The translations under genes were made by a program, and so were the position numbers. From assembly GCA_025766275.1 (NCBI GenBank), contig JAFKAC010000004.1, forward strand, positions 62,001-126,000: a stretch of DNA of 64,000 nucleotides, read 5' to 3'. Below the pieces are notes generated by a model, which saw nothing but the letters and a program-made list of their open reading frames with translations, was not told the origin of the DNA and did not search any database. Source of the DNA: Lactarius indigo (lineage: Eukaryota > Basidiomycota > Agaricomycetes > Russulales > Russulaceae). Shown piece after piece: positions 22,001 to 34,646 of this stretch; positions within the stretch are counted from its first letter, which is position 1; every line of letters begins with the position of its first letter.

Positions 22001-25000
22001 GCCCTCTGTGAACAAAACTCAACCATTTATACGCCATATGCTGCATAGCTGTACCTGTTGTCCGCATGGCGAATGAAGTATCCGCAAGATGGTTTAGCGA
22101 ATAGCTCTTCCCTACGGACTGTTGGCCCATCGATGATACGACCTTTACGGGCTGGGCGGGGTCAGCGTTCTTGAGCGTATGGGCCAGACGATCACCCGAT
22201 GACATACCTGTAAGGGCGAGTACGACCGGAAGATGGACTCGTACCAACCGAACGACAGTCTGTCCACTATTTGGTTGGCCTTGGCACAGAGTAGCGACCT
22301 TTCAAGCTCCGCAGAAAGAACTCCATTCGCTAAGGGAACAAACCGGTCGTCGCGACAAACGGCAATATGGATAGGAACGAGGCAAAGGAGGTCGACAAGC
22401 CACTCCCCGACGCGGTAGCGAGACACATTCCAGTCCAACTCCAAGAGCACTGTATCCAAGAATGGTCCGAATTGCGCTGCAGAGACCTGAATACCGCGCA
22501 ACTCATCTCCCGTGGGCTTTTGTGTCGTCTTTTCAAACGTGTGGATTAGATCAGAGAAGTATGAAGTAAAAGGTCGTGTGTGATGATCAGTGATAAATGT
22601 TAACGTCTTCCGCTGTCGTTTGCTGCGCGACGTAATCGTACTGCGCCTCACGGCTGCGAGAACGGGGAAGTGTGTCCAAACCTCGGCGTGACAGTCGAGT
22701 ATACTGTTGTGCTGGGTGTGGCGCGTGCCGCTATTCGAGGTATAGTTGCTCCCCTTCTCTTTCCACACGAACTCTGTAACCTTCTTTGTGATGTCGATGG
22801 CGACGGATTTCACGACTCGGGAATTGGTATCAAGACCAAGGAAAAAGATGCGTCCTCGGCTGAACATCGATGTCAGGACTGCGCCTTCAAAAGGAAAATC
22901 GGGAACGTCTAAGGCGATCCCCCTAGAAGAGCCAAATGTCTCGCAATGATATGCAGTGAGTGACGGTCCGGAGTCATGAATATGAACAACAAAGAGGCAG
23001 GAACCATCTGGTGAGGAGTATATGGCGTTGGGGAGCGTTTGGAGTTGAATGGACGCTGGTCTACCACTTGTGGTTGAGCAACACATGATCGCGTTTATAA
23101 AGCGTTGAGGAAACAAACAAACAAACCTAAATTTCAATGTAACGAAGGAAAAGATCCGAACCTGGGCATTAGAGTCGACCAACGCGACCTCCTCGCGTCC
23201 GCAAACGAACGTCATTTGAAGAATCGAAATCTCCGGTTGGCTATACCAGGAGGCTAGATTGATGGCGCCTCCCTGCCCCTCCAGCGTTTTGAAAGTCTCG
23301 TCGAACACAAATACATGGAGCTGCAACTGGATGGGCTCCACGTCAGAAATTGCTACGGATCAACTAACAACGCCACAGTACCCTCGTCGACGAGCAGACA
23401 GCCAATACTCGCTTCGCTTCATCGAAGGAAAACAGGACGTTTTGTCCTAACCTATCGCGGTTGAGACCTTTGATCGACTTGCCCCGCTGAATAGCCATAT
23501 CTAATACTGGTAGACGCTCGAGAAAGATGAAGAATTTATTCTGGCTAGCTAGGACGAGGAGGAGTTTTTTGTTCTCTAGGAGCCGGTAAAAGCTGAGAAA
23601 GTGTCGTGAGATCAAGAAACGGCGATCAACGGGGTGTATTCGCACGCAAGTTTAGCCCAGGGTGATATATGGAACCACAACGGGAAGCGATTGTCGATCG
23701 TAGGAGTCGGGATATATTTAGTATCTAGCTGCATGTTGTGCCTGTCATCGCTCGTCAAGTCCACCAGGCGAACCCGGAGCCTAATTTGTGGCAGTTGGGA
23801 TGCCTTCCGACGACCAGTAACTTTGTAGTCTTGGCCCAAAGCACCTTGGTTCGTGATTTCCATGAACCACCGAGAGATGACAGACGCACCAGTGATGCGA
23901 TACTTCTCTTTTTCCACATCGATGCGATCAATGTAAACAGTACTATTACAATTAGCCTCAGCTCTCGAAAGGATAGGTAAACTCACGACTTTCCCCCCCA
24001 TTCGGATTTTTTGTTGATTTCACGAACGAACTTTACGAGCGCGTCGTCCAAAGCCTTCCTTTCTTCGTTCTCGACTTCAACTTGAATGGACATTCTACAA
24101 TGTTCCTGCTGCATCGTCAGAACTGCGTGCGTCATCTCGTGTACCACTGCGTCTATCGAGTACGATAGCTCTCTTTGCGCAAGAGTCTTAGCCCTCCGCA
24201 CCACGGACCGCAAATCTTCATCGCGGGTACTCTCTAGTCGTTCCAGAAACCGCGAATCGGGGAGATTGGCGGTAGCTGTCTTCATTTGGTCCTCGAAGAA
24301 CTCCTCCCCTCTGGAACCGGATAAGTACGAGACAAAGTGGGTGGCGATGCTGGACCCATTGGCACTTCTATCGCTTTCCTCAAGGACTTCCAATGCACGT
24401 TGATAGTCATGTTCAACGAAGAGGGCCTGGACTAAAGCGGAACGTGTTTCTGGGTCGAGATGTCCGTACTTCTCTTGAAGGTGCCAGAACGAGATGACGT
24501 CGAGCTTCAAAGCTTTGAAGTCTAGGTTCTTCTCCAGTACGCCATCGAATTTGGCGTCCTTTACATGCCTTTGAAAGATGCTTTCAAACGTCGGGTAAAG
24601 CGCGCGAATATCGGAAAGATGCACGGAGTCTAGCAAAGGTATGAGTCATAATGTTAAAGCAGTGAGTCGGAGCGTCCCTACTTTTAACACCTAGGTTGTC
24701 ATCGCCATGGACGAGCACGTGGGAAGAGAGGCCATTGCGATCCAACGACCTATATTATCAGATAGGTACTGTCTCCATTGATCGAGGCAATTGAAACGAC
24801 CTACGGAAAGAGGGTGGTCACGTGGTCGACAACCTCTTCGCGAAGGGCACATCGCAACGAGCCCCCGGTATTGGCAATGTCTTGAGCGACAGCACCTTTT
24901 TTCCTCGTCTGCTCTTGCATAAAGATGTCGCGAATGTCCTGTTGCATGACACGCCATAGTTTGCATTGCTCGGGAAAGAGATCTGATAGAGCTACGTTGA

Positions 25001-26529
25001 CCAGGGTTTGCACTGTGTCCTCATCAATGTTATCTGACAGAACGAGTGCATTGCTTCTCCTGTTGAGAGTGTGAAAGCGGTATCGTAACAGGTCCCCTCC
25101 CAGGTACTTACAGCAATTGTGACAGTGCCACCCGACTATATGAGCATTGGTTGATCGTCTCCGTTCTGATCGAATTAGGGATATAAACAGCCGTCAGAAG
25201 GCCCTGCACAGTTTCACCAGGAAGGAACCGAGGAACGAAGATAGAGGGATCAGCCTGACAGCCAGAAGGGACCTTATCCGACACAATGATACGCAAATTC
25301 ATCTGTGAAATTTCAGTGATTGATCAAAGAACGTCAGGTGTCAGCGTCACCTGAAATCCAGGACGCGAAACTATATCCACAGACTCGCCAGTGCCTCTCC
25401 CCTCATCACTCCAGACTATTGACGCGGAGTAATCTGGGGACAGCAGTGCAATGACTTGATCGCACATTTTCGTGAGGTACCTGCCCAACATATTTTTATA
25501 TGTGAGAGAGGTAAATTATCAAATGACGTTCACCTCATGAATGTTACTCTGTTGCGACACACAGATGATGTTTCTGAGTCACTCCAGGTTGAGTTTTCAG
25601 GCCAGTAGATGACGTAGTGACGCTCGTCTGTTGGTCGGATCGTGCTAGCCCTGAGGATGTATAGACCCGAGGAGAGAGACCGTTGGGGACCACCGACGTC
25701 ACTTGGCGCAAGTAATAAACGAGCTCTGAGAACGATGAAAAGGACAGAAGATACGTAAAAACAAATTACACACAGTTTCTTATCAACCGCGCCAAGAGAC
25801 TGCAACAGGCGCACGATCTCATCTTTGCATCCGTATATACCTAGAGGCTCGATTGCGAGCTGATCGAGTGTCTTGAAATCGACTCTGGTGATGGATGCAT
25901 AAGCCCCGGGGGAAATCACGTTGATAAAGCGCTGGAGAGAGTCTTGAGCGATGATCACTTTATCGACTATGTGCTGGATAAGTATCGTGAAGCCGTCCCT
26001 TGGAGGTGAAGCTTACCATATCCATTGCTCCCAGATTCGCTGACAAGGTCAAGGAGACGGTACATGCCCTTGACTTCGTTGGCCATGTCGACAAGAGTTG
26101 TTGTAGGATTACCATTGTTCTTCATACGATTCTGATCGCCGTCTGCGTAGTTTTTCATCCATGATTACGGTCGAAGTTAGAGCGCTCATCCAAATACCTC
26201 GGATGTGAGATGTACCCTTTATCCCGGAATCTTGCTTAATGTCTCCGAGTCCACCGGGAGGCGCAGAACGCGAGTCTGTAATGTCCAGAATAAATAGATC
26301 AGAACAACGCACCACTGCCTCAGTTCAAATGACGCAGGTGGCGTACTATTGTTATGAGTTTTCCACGAATCCGCGGCTTGAGTATCGATTACAGGGGGGT
26401 CGCTAGTTGACATGATCACTGTCAATCCAGAAACGACAAGTACTTACCAGTGATACCCAAAGGAACAGAATCCGTAAGCAGGCAATAGTCCAAGAGGTCA
26501 GGCGGTGAGAGTGATGTATTTAGATCCAT
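19015..26529 (-). CDS. VLIG/GBP-like giant GTPase with cysteine-rich C-terminus; G domain apparently deleted in part
   Basis: A large spliced gene, start ATG at 26527-26529 (MDLNTSLSPPDLLDYCLL) and TAG at 19015. Order: N-terminal blocks (26.5-24.7 kb); a helical block (24636-23983, YPTFESIFQRHVKDAKFDG); a beta-rich block (23341-22240, LQLHVFVFDETFKTLEGQGG); P-loop GQQSVGKSYSLNH (about 22100-22138); TEGVWMSVTPTDE; and the G3-like DFEG (about 21941-21953). A helical stalk follows (21890-21000, YKLFATLKKRLDLQR). The tail from about 21080 is Cys/His-rich (CKAQCASCHLLC, CIVNVHLCGDPCELL, HHCAALCAAPGIC, YCLLPMFHPP). From memory this matches a fungal family of very large GTPases related to vertebrate VLIG/GBP proteins. 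After DFEG the frame is lost and resumes at FSRKFQQIVQQEQ, so about 80 residues of G domain, including the G4 region, seem missing. The tail ends at CRNPTLL without the von Willebrand A domain I recall in some relatives. Confidence 0.75.
20078..20087 (-). other. 10-nt microexon of the giant GTPase gene
   Basis: On the minus strand, TATACACAAG lies between a TAG acceptor (GTGTAG) and a GT donor (GTTTGC). It bridges the exon ending TFQYTR at about 20148 to the exon starting TCGCAAAACGGC near 20018. Only with this microexon (Tyr-Thr-Gln plus one base) does the frame run on into VAKRLPCVKTIPPG. Known relatives, as I recall them, have YTQ at this place. Confidence 0.65.
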
Positions 26530-26692
26530 GGGGGTGAGCGAATGAAGGCGGGGACGCGCTTACAGAGCCATGAAATTTAGAGTGTCCTCAGACGTTCATG
26601 ATCGGTTCGATTGGAAGATTCTCTGGCGGCAAGATAAGGATAACACGGGGGGGACACGAGGTTTCGCCCATGTGTCAACGAGTGGGGGCAAT
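26530..26692. other. Upstream region of the giant GTPase gene
   Basis: About 160 bp upstream of the minus-strand ATG. Probable promoter and 5' UTR; no TATA box identified. Confidence 0.4.
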
Positions 26693-26975
26693 TAGTGATT
26701 TACAGGCCCGGCCCGAAAGCCGGAAGCCAGCCAAAGCCAGCCGCAAAATGCCGTTCCCACGGACGCCGCCAGCTTGGCTTTTGATGGCCCATGTCTCAAG
26801 CTTCGATTTTCACGGGACGGCGGTCCGGCCTGCAGCTCTGGCTCTGCTCTGGCGACTCTTGGGCCTGATCATCGCTGCAATGATGAATGTCGATGAACCC
26901 TGGATGTGTTGTCATTGCCAAGTTGTCGCACAGATCACAAACTTGGATGTGAGGTCCAACAACTGGATTTGTGCT
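26693..26975 (+). mobile_element. One-ended fragment of a hAT-like element
   Basis: Begins TAGTGATTTACAGGCCCGGC followed by CGAAAGCCGGAAGCC, the same terminal sequence as the MITE that starts at 26976. No matching inverted end for this copy was found to the right, so it is a truncated older copy or a remnant into which the second copy inserted. Confidence 0.5.
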
Positions 26976-27783
26976 TAGTGATTTGCTGGCCCAGCCTGGA
27001 AGCCGGAAGCCAGCCCAAGCCAGCCGCTGGAAGCCAGGCCGAGCTGGAGCCGTAAGTCAGGCTTTTGTGGCCTGTGGCTCAGGCTTGAAATTCTCTGGGC
27101 CGGGAGATACGGCCTGCATCTCGGCTTCAAAATTGCAGGCTACAGGCCGAAAAAAAATAAAATAAAATGACTGCCAGTCACCAGTCTGCCAGAGTACATG
27201 TTGCCCACCTCCTCACAGTATGTACGCCCCCATTCTCTGTGTGCTGCCCCTCTCTGATTCACCATCTAGTCATCAAGTTCTCCTAACTTTTGAGCTCCGT
27301 GTCAGTGTAGCTCATTATTTTAGTTCTCCAGCTTTCTGCACTTGTGCGCAGCATTATTGGCTCGAATAAAATGTATTCCTGACTCATGCGACTATCTATA
27401 TGAAGTTTCGTGTCACGCACAAACGTGCACGACCATTTCAACCACCTTTGACAACCAGGCCTCGTTTCTGTTCCCGACCCCAGCGCATGTCCACGCACGT
27501 TTAGCCCTTCAAGATTAACACGTCCCCAATTATTGCAAACCTATATACGACAGCGCACGTCCCGCGGATGCGTGCGCAACACCTTGCAATGTATCCCATG
27601 CCCCAAGACCTGCACATGTCTTGGGCGTTTGTTGCCTCTCAAATATTCCCAAAGCCATGGCCTGAAAGCCGGGCCAGCCCAAGCCATGGGTGGTGGCTCA
27701 GGCCTCACATTTTCCAGGCCTAAGCCTCTCAAAGCTGGGCCTAAGCCGCAGCTTTCAGGCCAAGCTGGGCCGGCAAATCACTA
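26976..27783. mobile_element. 808-bp hAT-like MITE with 8-bp target-site duplication
   Basis: The left end TAGTGATTTGCTGGCCCAGC is inverted at the right end, which reads GCTGGGCCGGCAAATCACTA up to 27783. The flanking 8-mers are TTTGTGCT (26968-26975) and TTCGTGCT (27784-27791), a duplication with one C/T difference. An 8-bp duplication and TAGTG termini are typical of hAT elements. The interior has GC-rich GGCCTGAAAGCC-type subterminal repeats and no transposase frame, so it is nonautonomous. Confidence 0.75.
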
Positions 27784-27791
27784 TTCGTGCT

Positions 27792-28119
27792 GCGACTCGC
27801 ATTTTGCTCTGCACAGACATACTTAGGTACAGTCCATTTCTTTCTCTTTTCTCCCCAACACCATGAGTGCTTGACCCTCCTGCACAATTTACCCCACCAC
27901 TAAGTTGACTGCAGACAATGCAGGTGAGTTGGAGCTCACTTCGCATTGCTGCACAGTTGCATCTGCTGCGTCTGTTGATCAACATTGACCACCCAATTTG
28001 CTGGTGTCAACCACTGTCAAGCCCACGCCACCAAACTCGGACAACACCCCAGCACCTTCGCTTATGCCATCCGACTTGGCACCAGCTTGAACCTCATGTA
28101 AGTGACCTCACGATGTGGC
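27792..28119. other. Noncoding, nothing recognised
   Basis: About 330 bp with short disrupted frames only. No repeats or gene motifs noticed. Confidence 0.4.
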
Positions 28120-28617
28120 TGTCATGAACCTATAACCCAGTCATGACTCAAGGGCGCTTAGGACCAGCCCGCGCCAGCCTGGTCTTATGTAATCACCTTC
28201 CTAAAGGGGAATTCCCGAATCGGAGTTTGAATTCTGTTCTCAAACGATCACGTGATCTGTCACATGATCTGTCACGTCTCTCAAGCCACGTGTTGTGTAC
28301 ACGTGTACTAATCAACGGTTGATTGTTGATCAATCAACGAAGATAATCAACCAAGTCACCACCCCTCTGGGGATTCCCGCATTGACTGTGGAATCACGCC
28401 ATCCTGACGCAAGATTGCGCCATTGACTGTGGTGCAGTTGTTCTATGTTTAAACATCCTCTGATTGGACTCTATTGTTAGATGTCTCTAGAATGTTCCTT
28501 TGCGCAGTACTGCGCAGCACCTGTGGACGGGCCCTAAACCTGCCCTAAACCTACGCACAGACCACCCCCTGTAGTATATAAGCTGGTGCAATTCTACGGA
28601 CAGTCCCTCAGACTGTC
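28120..28617 (+). repeat. Possible truncated LTR of an unrelated family
   Basis: Starts TGTCATGAACC and has CACGTG-rich repeats (CACGTGATCTGTCACATGATC) and a TATA-like box (GTATATAAGC near 28575), ending where element D begins. The layout resembles the upstream part of an LTR into which D inserted. The other half is not in the window. Confidence 0.3.
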
Positions 28618-29159
28618 TGTAACGTCGCCACAACGTTAGCTCAACTTGAGCACAGATAGCAGTAACAACTTAGCAATATATCGGTTTGCTGACTTGAAGA
28701 CACGAAGGTCCAAGCCCTTGTCTAGTGAATACGTGAAGGTACACCGGCAAGTAGATATCTCGGTCACGAACGGAGTCGGACAGCCTTTGAAAGCGAAAGA
28801 TGAAGAGAGAGAAGACAAGAGAAGAGAAAACAAGTGACGATTCAAGAAGACCAAGATGGCGTATCTTGGTCTTCACAAGACAGTTTAAATACACAAGTCG
28901 AGCAGGCTTAGAAGCGCTGCTATGAGTCACAGTAAGTAGCGTCCAACGTATCGCAGAAACATCGCAAAACTAATACTACTAGTACCTGTACTAGTATCGA
29001 GTCATTCAGGCACCGCTCAGTCAGCTATCATACTGTATCACCTATCGCACTGCCGTATCACCGTAAGTAAGTCTGCAACTAATCTACCTTACTGCCGTAG
29101 TTGCAACCGGTACAGTAAGGATTCCGACTCGTACAGTCCATACGGGTCAAAATGTGACA
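28618..29159 (-). repeat. 3' LTR of element D
   Basis: Reads TGTAACGTCGCC at the left and ends AAAATGTGACA. On the minus strand it is homologous to the LTRs of B, C and E, with the AAGACCAAGAT hairpin near 28846-28875 and a polypurine tract adjoining at 29160. 542 bp. Confidence 0.85.
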
Positions 29160-29190
29160 TCACCCCCCTTTTTAGCGTGAGACCCCAGAC

Positions 29191-29300
29191 TCACCGAAAG
29201 TCGCGAGCCGGCCAGTCGCGCTGTTCATCGGCAATCCTTTCCAATGCGGTGGTGCGCTCCAACTGATAGATGGAGTCACGCTTATCGTCCTGCGCGCACT
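29191..29300 (-). pseudogene. Element D pol, C-terminal end
   Basis: Encodes RDSIYQLERTTALERIADEQ and the terminal WPARDFR, then TGA at 29191-29193. It is the last piece of D, separated from the rest by element A. The GCACT at 29296-29300 is the duplicated target of A. Confidence 0.8.
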
Positions 29301-29808
29301 TGTTACGCTCCACCAGCGTTAGTCCGACTTGGACGCTGCGAGGGCGTAATCAACTTAGCGGGGATAGGCGAATGGGGACCTAATGTCAACCCAACGCAAG
29401 GTGAACAGGGGCACACTGGCACACGCTGCACCGAAAGGTAAAGAAGGCGGTTCCTTGGTAAACCGAAGTGGAAGCACACTCTAGCCGAATGGCCGAGGTA
29501 GACAGAAGGCGAGTCAAGTGGTGGATTGAAGAAGACCAAGATGGGGACTCTTGGTCTTCCGAGTCGACTACTTATACAAATACGCGCGGGCTTTAAAGCG
29601 CCGCTAGAATACTACGTAACCAATAGCGTAACTAGCTCGAACCCTAGTACCGCTATCCTAGGAATGAGTCATACATGAGTCACAATCACATGCGAACTAC
29701 TATGCTGACTGATGCGATGTAAGAGTCCATGACTAATACTGATACCAGGCCGTAGTCATAACCGGCCATGAGTCGTGTGTAATGAGTCATTAAGTTCGTA
29801 CCGTAACA
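29301..29808 (-). repeat. 3' LTR of element A
   Basis: TGTTACGCTCC to GTACCGTAACA on the plus strand, 508 bp. Differs from the 5' LTR by four transitions, each at a CpG in one of the two copies. Confidence 0.93.
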
Positions 29809-29840
29809 TCACCCCCTTTTCAGGAGTGAGGCCCACCTCA

Positions 29841-32800
29841 CTAGTCCGCCATCGATTCTTGCCTCATCTTTTCTGCTTCGTCCTCCATTCTGGCCAATAT
29901 GTTAGCACGCTCCAAGCGGTAGAGACTGTCCTTTTTGTCCTGAACCACCATCTCCCTCTCCAGCTGTAACTGCTGTATCCGCTTCTCCAGCTGGTCTTCG
30001 GCGAATGCGAATTGTCGGAACCGGCGTAGTTCTTGAGTGAGGGTGACGTCCCCAATGCGCATTAGCAGCAAATCGGTGGGGTGTCGATCTCGGAGCATAA
30101 AATACTCCTCATATGGGATGAACGCACGGTTGTTCTTTGGGAGATGGGGGGTGGCGTAAAGGGGTTTCCCGTAAAGGAAGCCTGACCCCGGAGCTAGTCC
30201 GAGTACGAAGGGGTCTCCTCCGCGGATAACTTGCACGTGTGATGCTTGTATCGTCGGTCCGTTGGGGAGCTTGATCGGGAACGGAATGTAATCGGGTCCT
30301 CAATTGATCCGGAACCCTTCAGGGACGACAAGTCTGGTTGCTGGGTCTCGTTCGCCCATTGGTGTATAACGAGCCGCTTGTGCCACGGCGACTCGTCCCC
30401 TGTGTAAAGGTCCCCCCGCTGCGTCAACGAGGAAGGGAGTGGCGGCTGGATCTTCAGCGTAGAATTCATGATTAAGGAACGCGTGCCTGATAGGGTAGTG
30501 GTCTCCAAGCTTGTCTTCATCCTCATCCTCGTCCAATACTCCCTTCGTTCCTTCATCATCCGGCGTCGGCAGGCGGCGATATGCAGTTGCTCCTGCTGCC
30601 ACCGCGCCGCCGTCTCCTTCCACTCTTGTTCGTACTTCTTCATGGCGTCGGGTGGCTGTACCGCGCGGGACAGCTGCTTGAAGCCGAAAAAGCTTGTCTT
30701 CCGTGAGGAAGACTTCGGGCTCACCGGTGTCGGGGTTTGTAAGGGCATACATTGGCGGAGGTGTTGGTTGAGTTGCTGCTGGATCGTCGTCGAGAGTTCC
30801 CTGTATGGGCATAGGGAATCGTTGCAGTGTCTGGTGCAGTTCTTCACCAGTGATAGGGCTGTCTTCCTCATGCTGCATGGAGGAACGGCCTCCTCCCGTA
30901 GTTCCAGTGGCTGCAGCGTTGTTGGTGGAGTCGGGGTTAACAAGCGTGGCGGAGGAGTCGTTGACAAGGGTAGAGAGGAGTGCGAGCTGGTCATTGTGTC
31001 GAGTAGAGGACATGGAGTGAATGGGAGATGGGGACTTATCGCGACAAAGGGTCATCCTTATATGCGTTTCCCTGTCGGGGTTGGAATGTTTGAACTCCCG
31101 AACGGCTTCATCGGCAAATACGTCATCCTTATCTATCCATTGATTGTCTGAGTCAGGGTAGCCCTTCCATTTGACAAGATATTGCAGCCGACGTCTTCTG
31201 CCGAGTCGCCGAGAGTCCAGAATCTTCTCGACTTCATATTCTTCTTCGTTATCGACCAAATCAGGTGGTGGGCGCTGGTAATTTGGTCCGTGCGTGGGTG
31301 TTTTGCGATAAGGTGTGAGAAGATCTATGTGGAAGACGTCGTGGATACTCCACTGCGTGGGAAGTTCAAGGCGATAGTTGACAGGGGACATCACCTGGAT
31401 GACCTTAAATGGTCCATGCCGTTTGGCCGCTAGTTTTGCGGTTGGTTGGTGAGTGCGTAAGTGGCGTCCTTCTAGCCACACGAGGTCGCCTTCCTTGAAC
31501 TTGGGCGTATCTTTGTGTTTGACCCATGACTTTTGTGCCCTGAGCATACAGGAAAAGGCACGCTGTCGTGCTTGTTTGAACTGGTCTAGCCTCAGCGACA
31601 CTTGTGGGATAGGGGAAGGCCTATCGGTCCAATCAGCGTGGGGGTTGAACCCTGATAAGAGAAAGAAGGGAGACTCTCGCGTGGTTTCGTTAGGCCAATT
31701 GTTGTGCGTGAATTCCGCCATAGGTAGATAGCGGACCCAATTGTCTTGCTGCTCATTTACCCAGAAGCGAAGATATTGTTCCAGCCATTGATTTGTTCTT
31801 TCCGATTGGCCGTCAGTTCTGGGGTTGTAAGCGGTCGAGATGTTTTGGCTGATGCCAAGGATTTTACATATCTCCCGCATAAACTTTGATGCGAAGCGGG
31901 GATCTCGGTCACTGATAACGCGCGAGGGGAGCCCGAATCGTGGGAAAACATGAGAGACGTACAGGGCAGCCGTTCCCTCGGCTGTTATTTCTTCATTACA
32001 AGGGATGAAGATAGCAGCTTTGGTGCAATCGTGATCTGTCACCGTGAGAATGGAATCGTAACCGTGAGAGACAGGGAGTTTGGTAATAAAGTCCACTGTG
32101 ATGGTTTCAAATGGCAGTGCTTCCGGTTTAGGGTAAATAGGTTGTAGGGGTGCTCTAATTGGTCGAAGGTTGACTTTGTGCCGCTGGCATTCCGCGCAGC
32201 CTTTGACGTAATCCGTAACATCGTTCTTCATTTGCGGCCACCAATAATGTCGTTCGGTAAGTTGAAGAGTATGTTTGATACCAGGATGGCCATAGACGGG
32301 GGAGTCATGATGAGCTGCGATGATAGTACGCTTGTCATGGATGCCGCCGGTGACTACTCGGCGTCCATCTTTATACCATGTCCCTTCGATGTCTTTTAGC
32401 TTATGAGCATCAACCCAGGGTTTCAACTTAGCTGTGTCTTGTTCGTAAATGGGATGTTCTGGTGTCATTTCTGCAGGTAGGATCTCGGGTCTCCAGTGAG
32501 GGTGTTGCGGTTCTTCCAATGTGGTAGCGCGTGCGAAGACGTTTTCTGGTAATACTGTTACACCTTCGTTGTCGTTTTCCCCTTGATCGTAGTCTGGTCG
32601 TCGGGATAGTGCATCAGCGCGTCCATTGGAGGTACCTTTGATGTGGTGAATTTCGAAGTCGTATTCCGAGAGTTCGAGCACTTCCCTGGCTACACGTCTG
32701 CTAATCTTTTGTGGTGATTTCCAGTATTGTAAATTGAGGTGGTCGGAGAATACTTTGATCTTGTGAGGGGAGCCCGCTAGGAGGGGTCTCCAATGGCGGA

Positions 32801-34646
32801 AGGCTTTGACAATTGCCAAGAGTTCGAGGTCATAAATGTCGTAATTTCGTTCGGCTTCATTGAGGGTGGATGAGTAGTAGCCGATAGGGTGTCGTTTACC
32901 ATCTGCTTTGCGCTGAAGAAGGACTGCTCCCGTTGCGAAACCTGATGCGTCGACCTCTAACTCGAATTGTTGAGTGAGATCTGGGTGTGCGAGGACAGGT
33001 TCGCTTGTGACGAGGGTCTTAAGATCTTGGAACGCCTTCTCTTCCTCGGTTCTCCAGCGCCATTCAGTGTCCTTGCGGGTAAGTTTGTTGAGTGGTCGTG
33101 CCTTGGTCGCGAAACCTCGTATAAAAGGACGGTAAAAATTGCAAAAACCGAGGAAAGAGCGGACGTCCTTAACCTTGGTTGGCGTAGGCCAGTCTTTGAT
33201 ACCCGAAATTTTGACAGGGTCCATACGTGTCACCCCCTTTTCAAGGATTACCCCCAGGTAATCCATACGCGGGGAATGGAAGAGGCATTTCTCGAGTTTG
33301 TAGTATAAATCATGCTCCGCGGATACACGGAGCACGTCTTTAACAGCTTCGATATGGTCCTGTAGCGAATGGTTAAGTCCTGTGGCGATACCGATATCGT
33401 CCATGTAGACACGAATAACTGTGCCGCGTTTTTCATGCTTTGCGATGATGTCCCTGAAGATGAAGTTCATCATAGTCTGGAACGTCGCCGGAGAGTTGGT
33501 TAAGCCGAAAAACATCACCGTGGGTTCGAATAAGCCGTAACGCGTTTTGAATGCCACCTTTTCTTCATCTCCTTCTTTGATGCGTATATTGTTATACCCC
33601 CATCTAACGTCGAGCTTAGTATAGATGTGGGCATTACTGAGGTCGGTAATGAGGTCGGAGATGAGGGGAAGAGGGTACTGATTGCGGATGGTAACGGCGT
33701 TGATTTTTCGGTAGTCTTGGACGGGTCGTAGTTTCCCATCCTTCTTCTTGATAAAGAAAAAGGATGACGCATAAGGGGATTTAGAGGGTCTTATATAGCC
33801 CTTCTTGAGCTGTTCGTCGATCCATTCGCGTAGCTTCTTGTCCTCTTCTTGTGTCATGGGGTATATTTTGCAGTCGATGGCGTCGGCTGTTCCTGGTTTA
33901 AATTCGATGGCGTGATCCCAGGGCCTGCTGGGTGGAAACCTATCCGATGCTTCTTCACTGAAGAGGCGTTCAAATTCTTGATACTCAGAGGGTAACTCAG
34001 CTTTCGTGACGTATTGTTGAGCGGCTATGGCAAGATCAGTGGCAGTGGCCCTGATTCGGCACCCTTCTTCAAATTGTTGTCGTTGTTCGTCAGTGATAAC
34101 GCAGGAGTGTACGACTTCGTAATCGTCATTTTGAACGGTGGTTGCTGCTACTACTGGCGTTGTTTTGATGTGGGGGTTGGTTGATCGAATAATGATAGGG
34201 AGCATATCTTCGTGTATGGCTGCTTGTGACCATTTGATATGCGGGTCATAGATAGCAAGCCAAGGATAGCCTAACACGATGTCTTCGTTTCCAATGTCCG
34301 TGATGAGGAAGCGAATTTCCTTGTGAATGCCTTTAGTTTGAACATCAACGTCGGTATAATGGGTGATACGCCCTGATTTATTCTCTGTGTTGTCAATGTT
34401 CCATATTTTCTTTGGGATGTCGAGTAATTTGGTCCCAAGTCCCATTCTTTTTGCGAATGATGGTTTCATGAAGCAATGGGTTGCTCCTGAGTCGACTAAT
34501 GCGCGTATGTCGGCCATTGCGTAACTGGTGCGAATCGATACTGGAACTCTCATAGAACGATAGCGAGTCATGATTACACTGTTACAATTAACTGCCCTCA
34601 CCCAGGCCGATGGGTTCAGGCGTCCTGAAAACCCTCCTTCTTCCAC
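29841..34646 (-). CDS. pol: Element A Pol: protease, RT, RNase H, integrase, chromodomain, C-terminal extension
   Basis: Frame from 34646, where it overlaps the gag end, to 29841, broken by one TGA at 30300-30302. Aspartic protease motif VDSGATHCF (Asp at about residue 52). RT with RVYMDDIGIA (about residue 410). RNase H LEVDASGFATGAVL (about 565). Integrase HHCC zinc-finger region (HPGIKHTLQLTERHYWW to CAECQRHK), then core with DFITKLPVSHGYDS, SDRDPRF and DGQSERTNQ. Chromodomain YEVEKILDSRRLGRRRRLQY and [14 protein letters not shown] (about 1140-1185). It reverse transcribes and integrates the element; the chromodomain probably targets heterochromatin. After the stop the frame continues with IQASHVQVIRGGDP and LERANILARMEDEAE to TAG at 29841. 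The stop falls where siblings have CGA. Confidence 0.88.
30194..30994 (-). other. Alternate-frame ORF overlapping the end of element A pol
   Basis: A 266-codon open frame in another frame over the post-chromodomain region. It contains YEQEWKETAARWQQEQL, whose pattern recurs in the equivalent alternate frames of B, C, D and E ([17 protein letters not shown]). Conservation between distant subfamilies suggests true coding, perhaps by a second frameshift or splice. Confidence 0.35.

Noticed and set aside
26598..26978. 126-codon ORF across the hAT-like fragment
   Set aside because: It runs through the terminal repeat sequence and has no protein family features.
29244..29539. ORFs within the element A LTRs (also at 36619-36855)
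   Set aside because: They are identical in both LTRs because the LTRs are identical; they lie in noncoding leader and promoter sequence.
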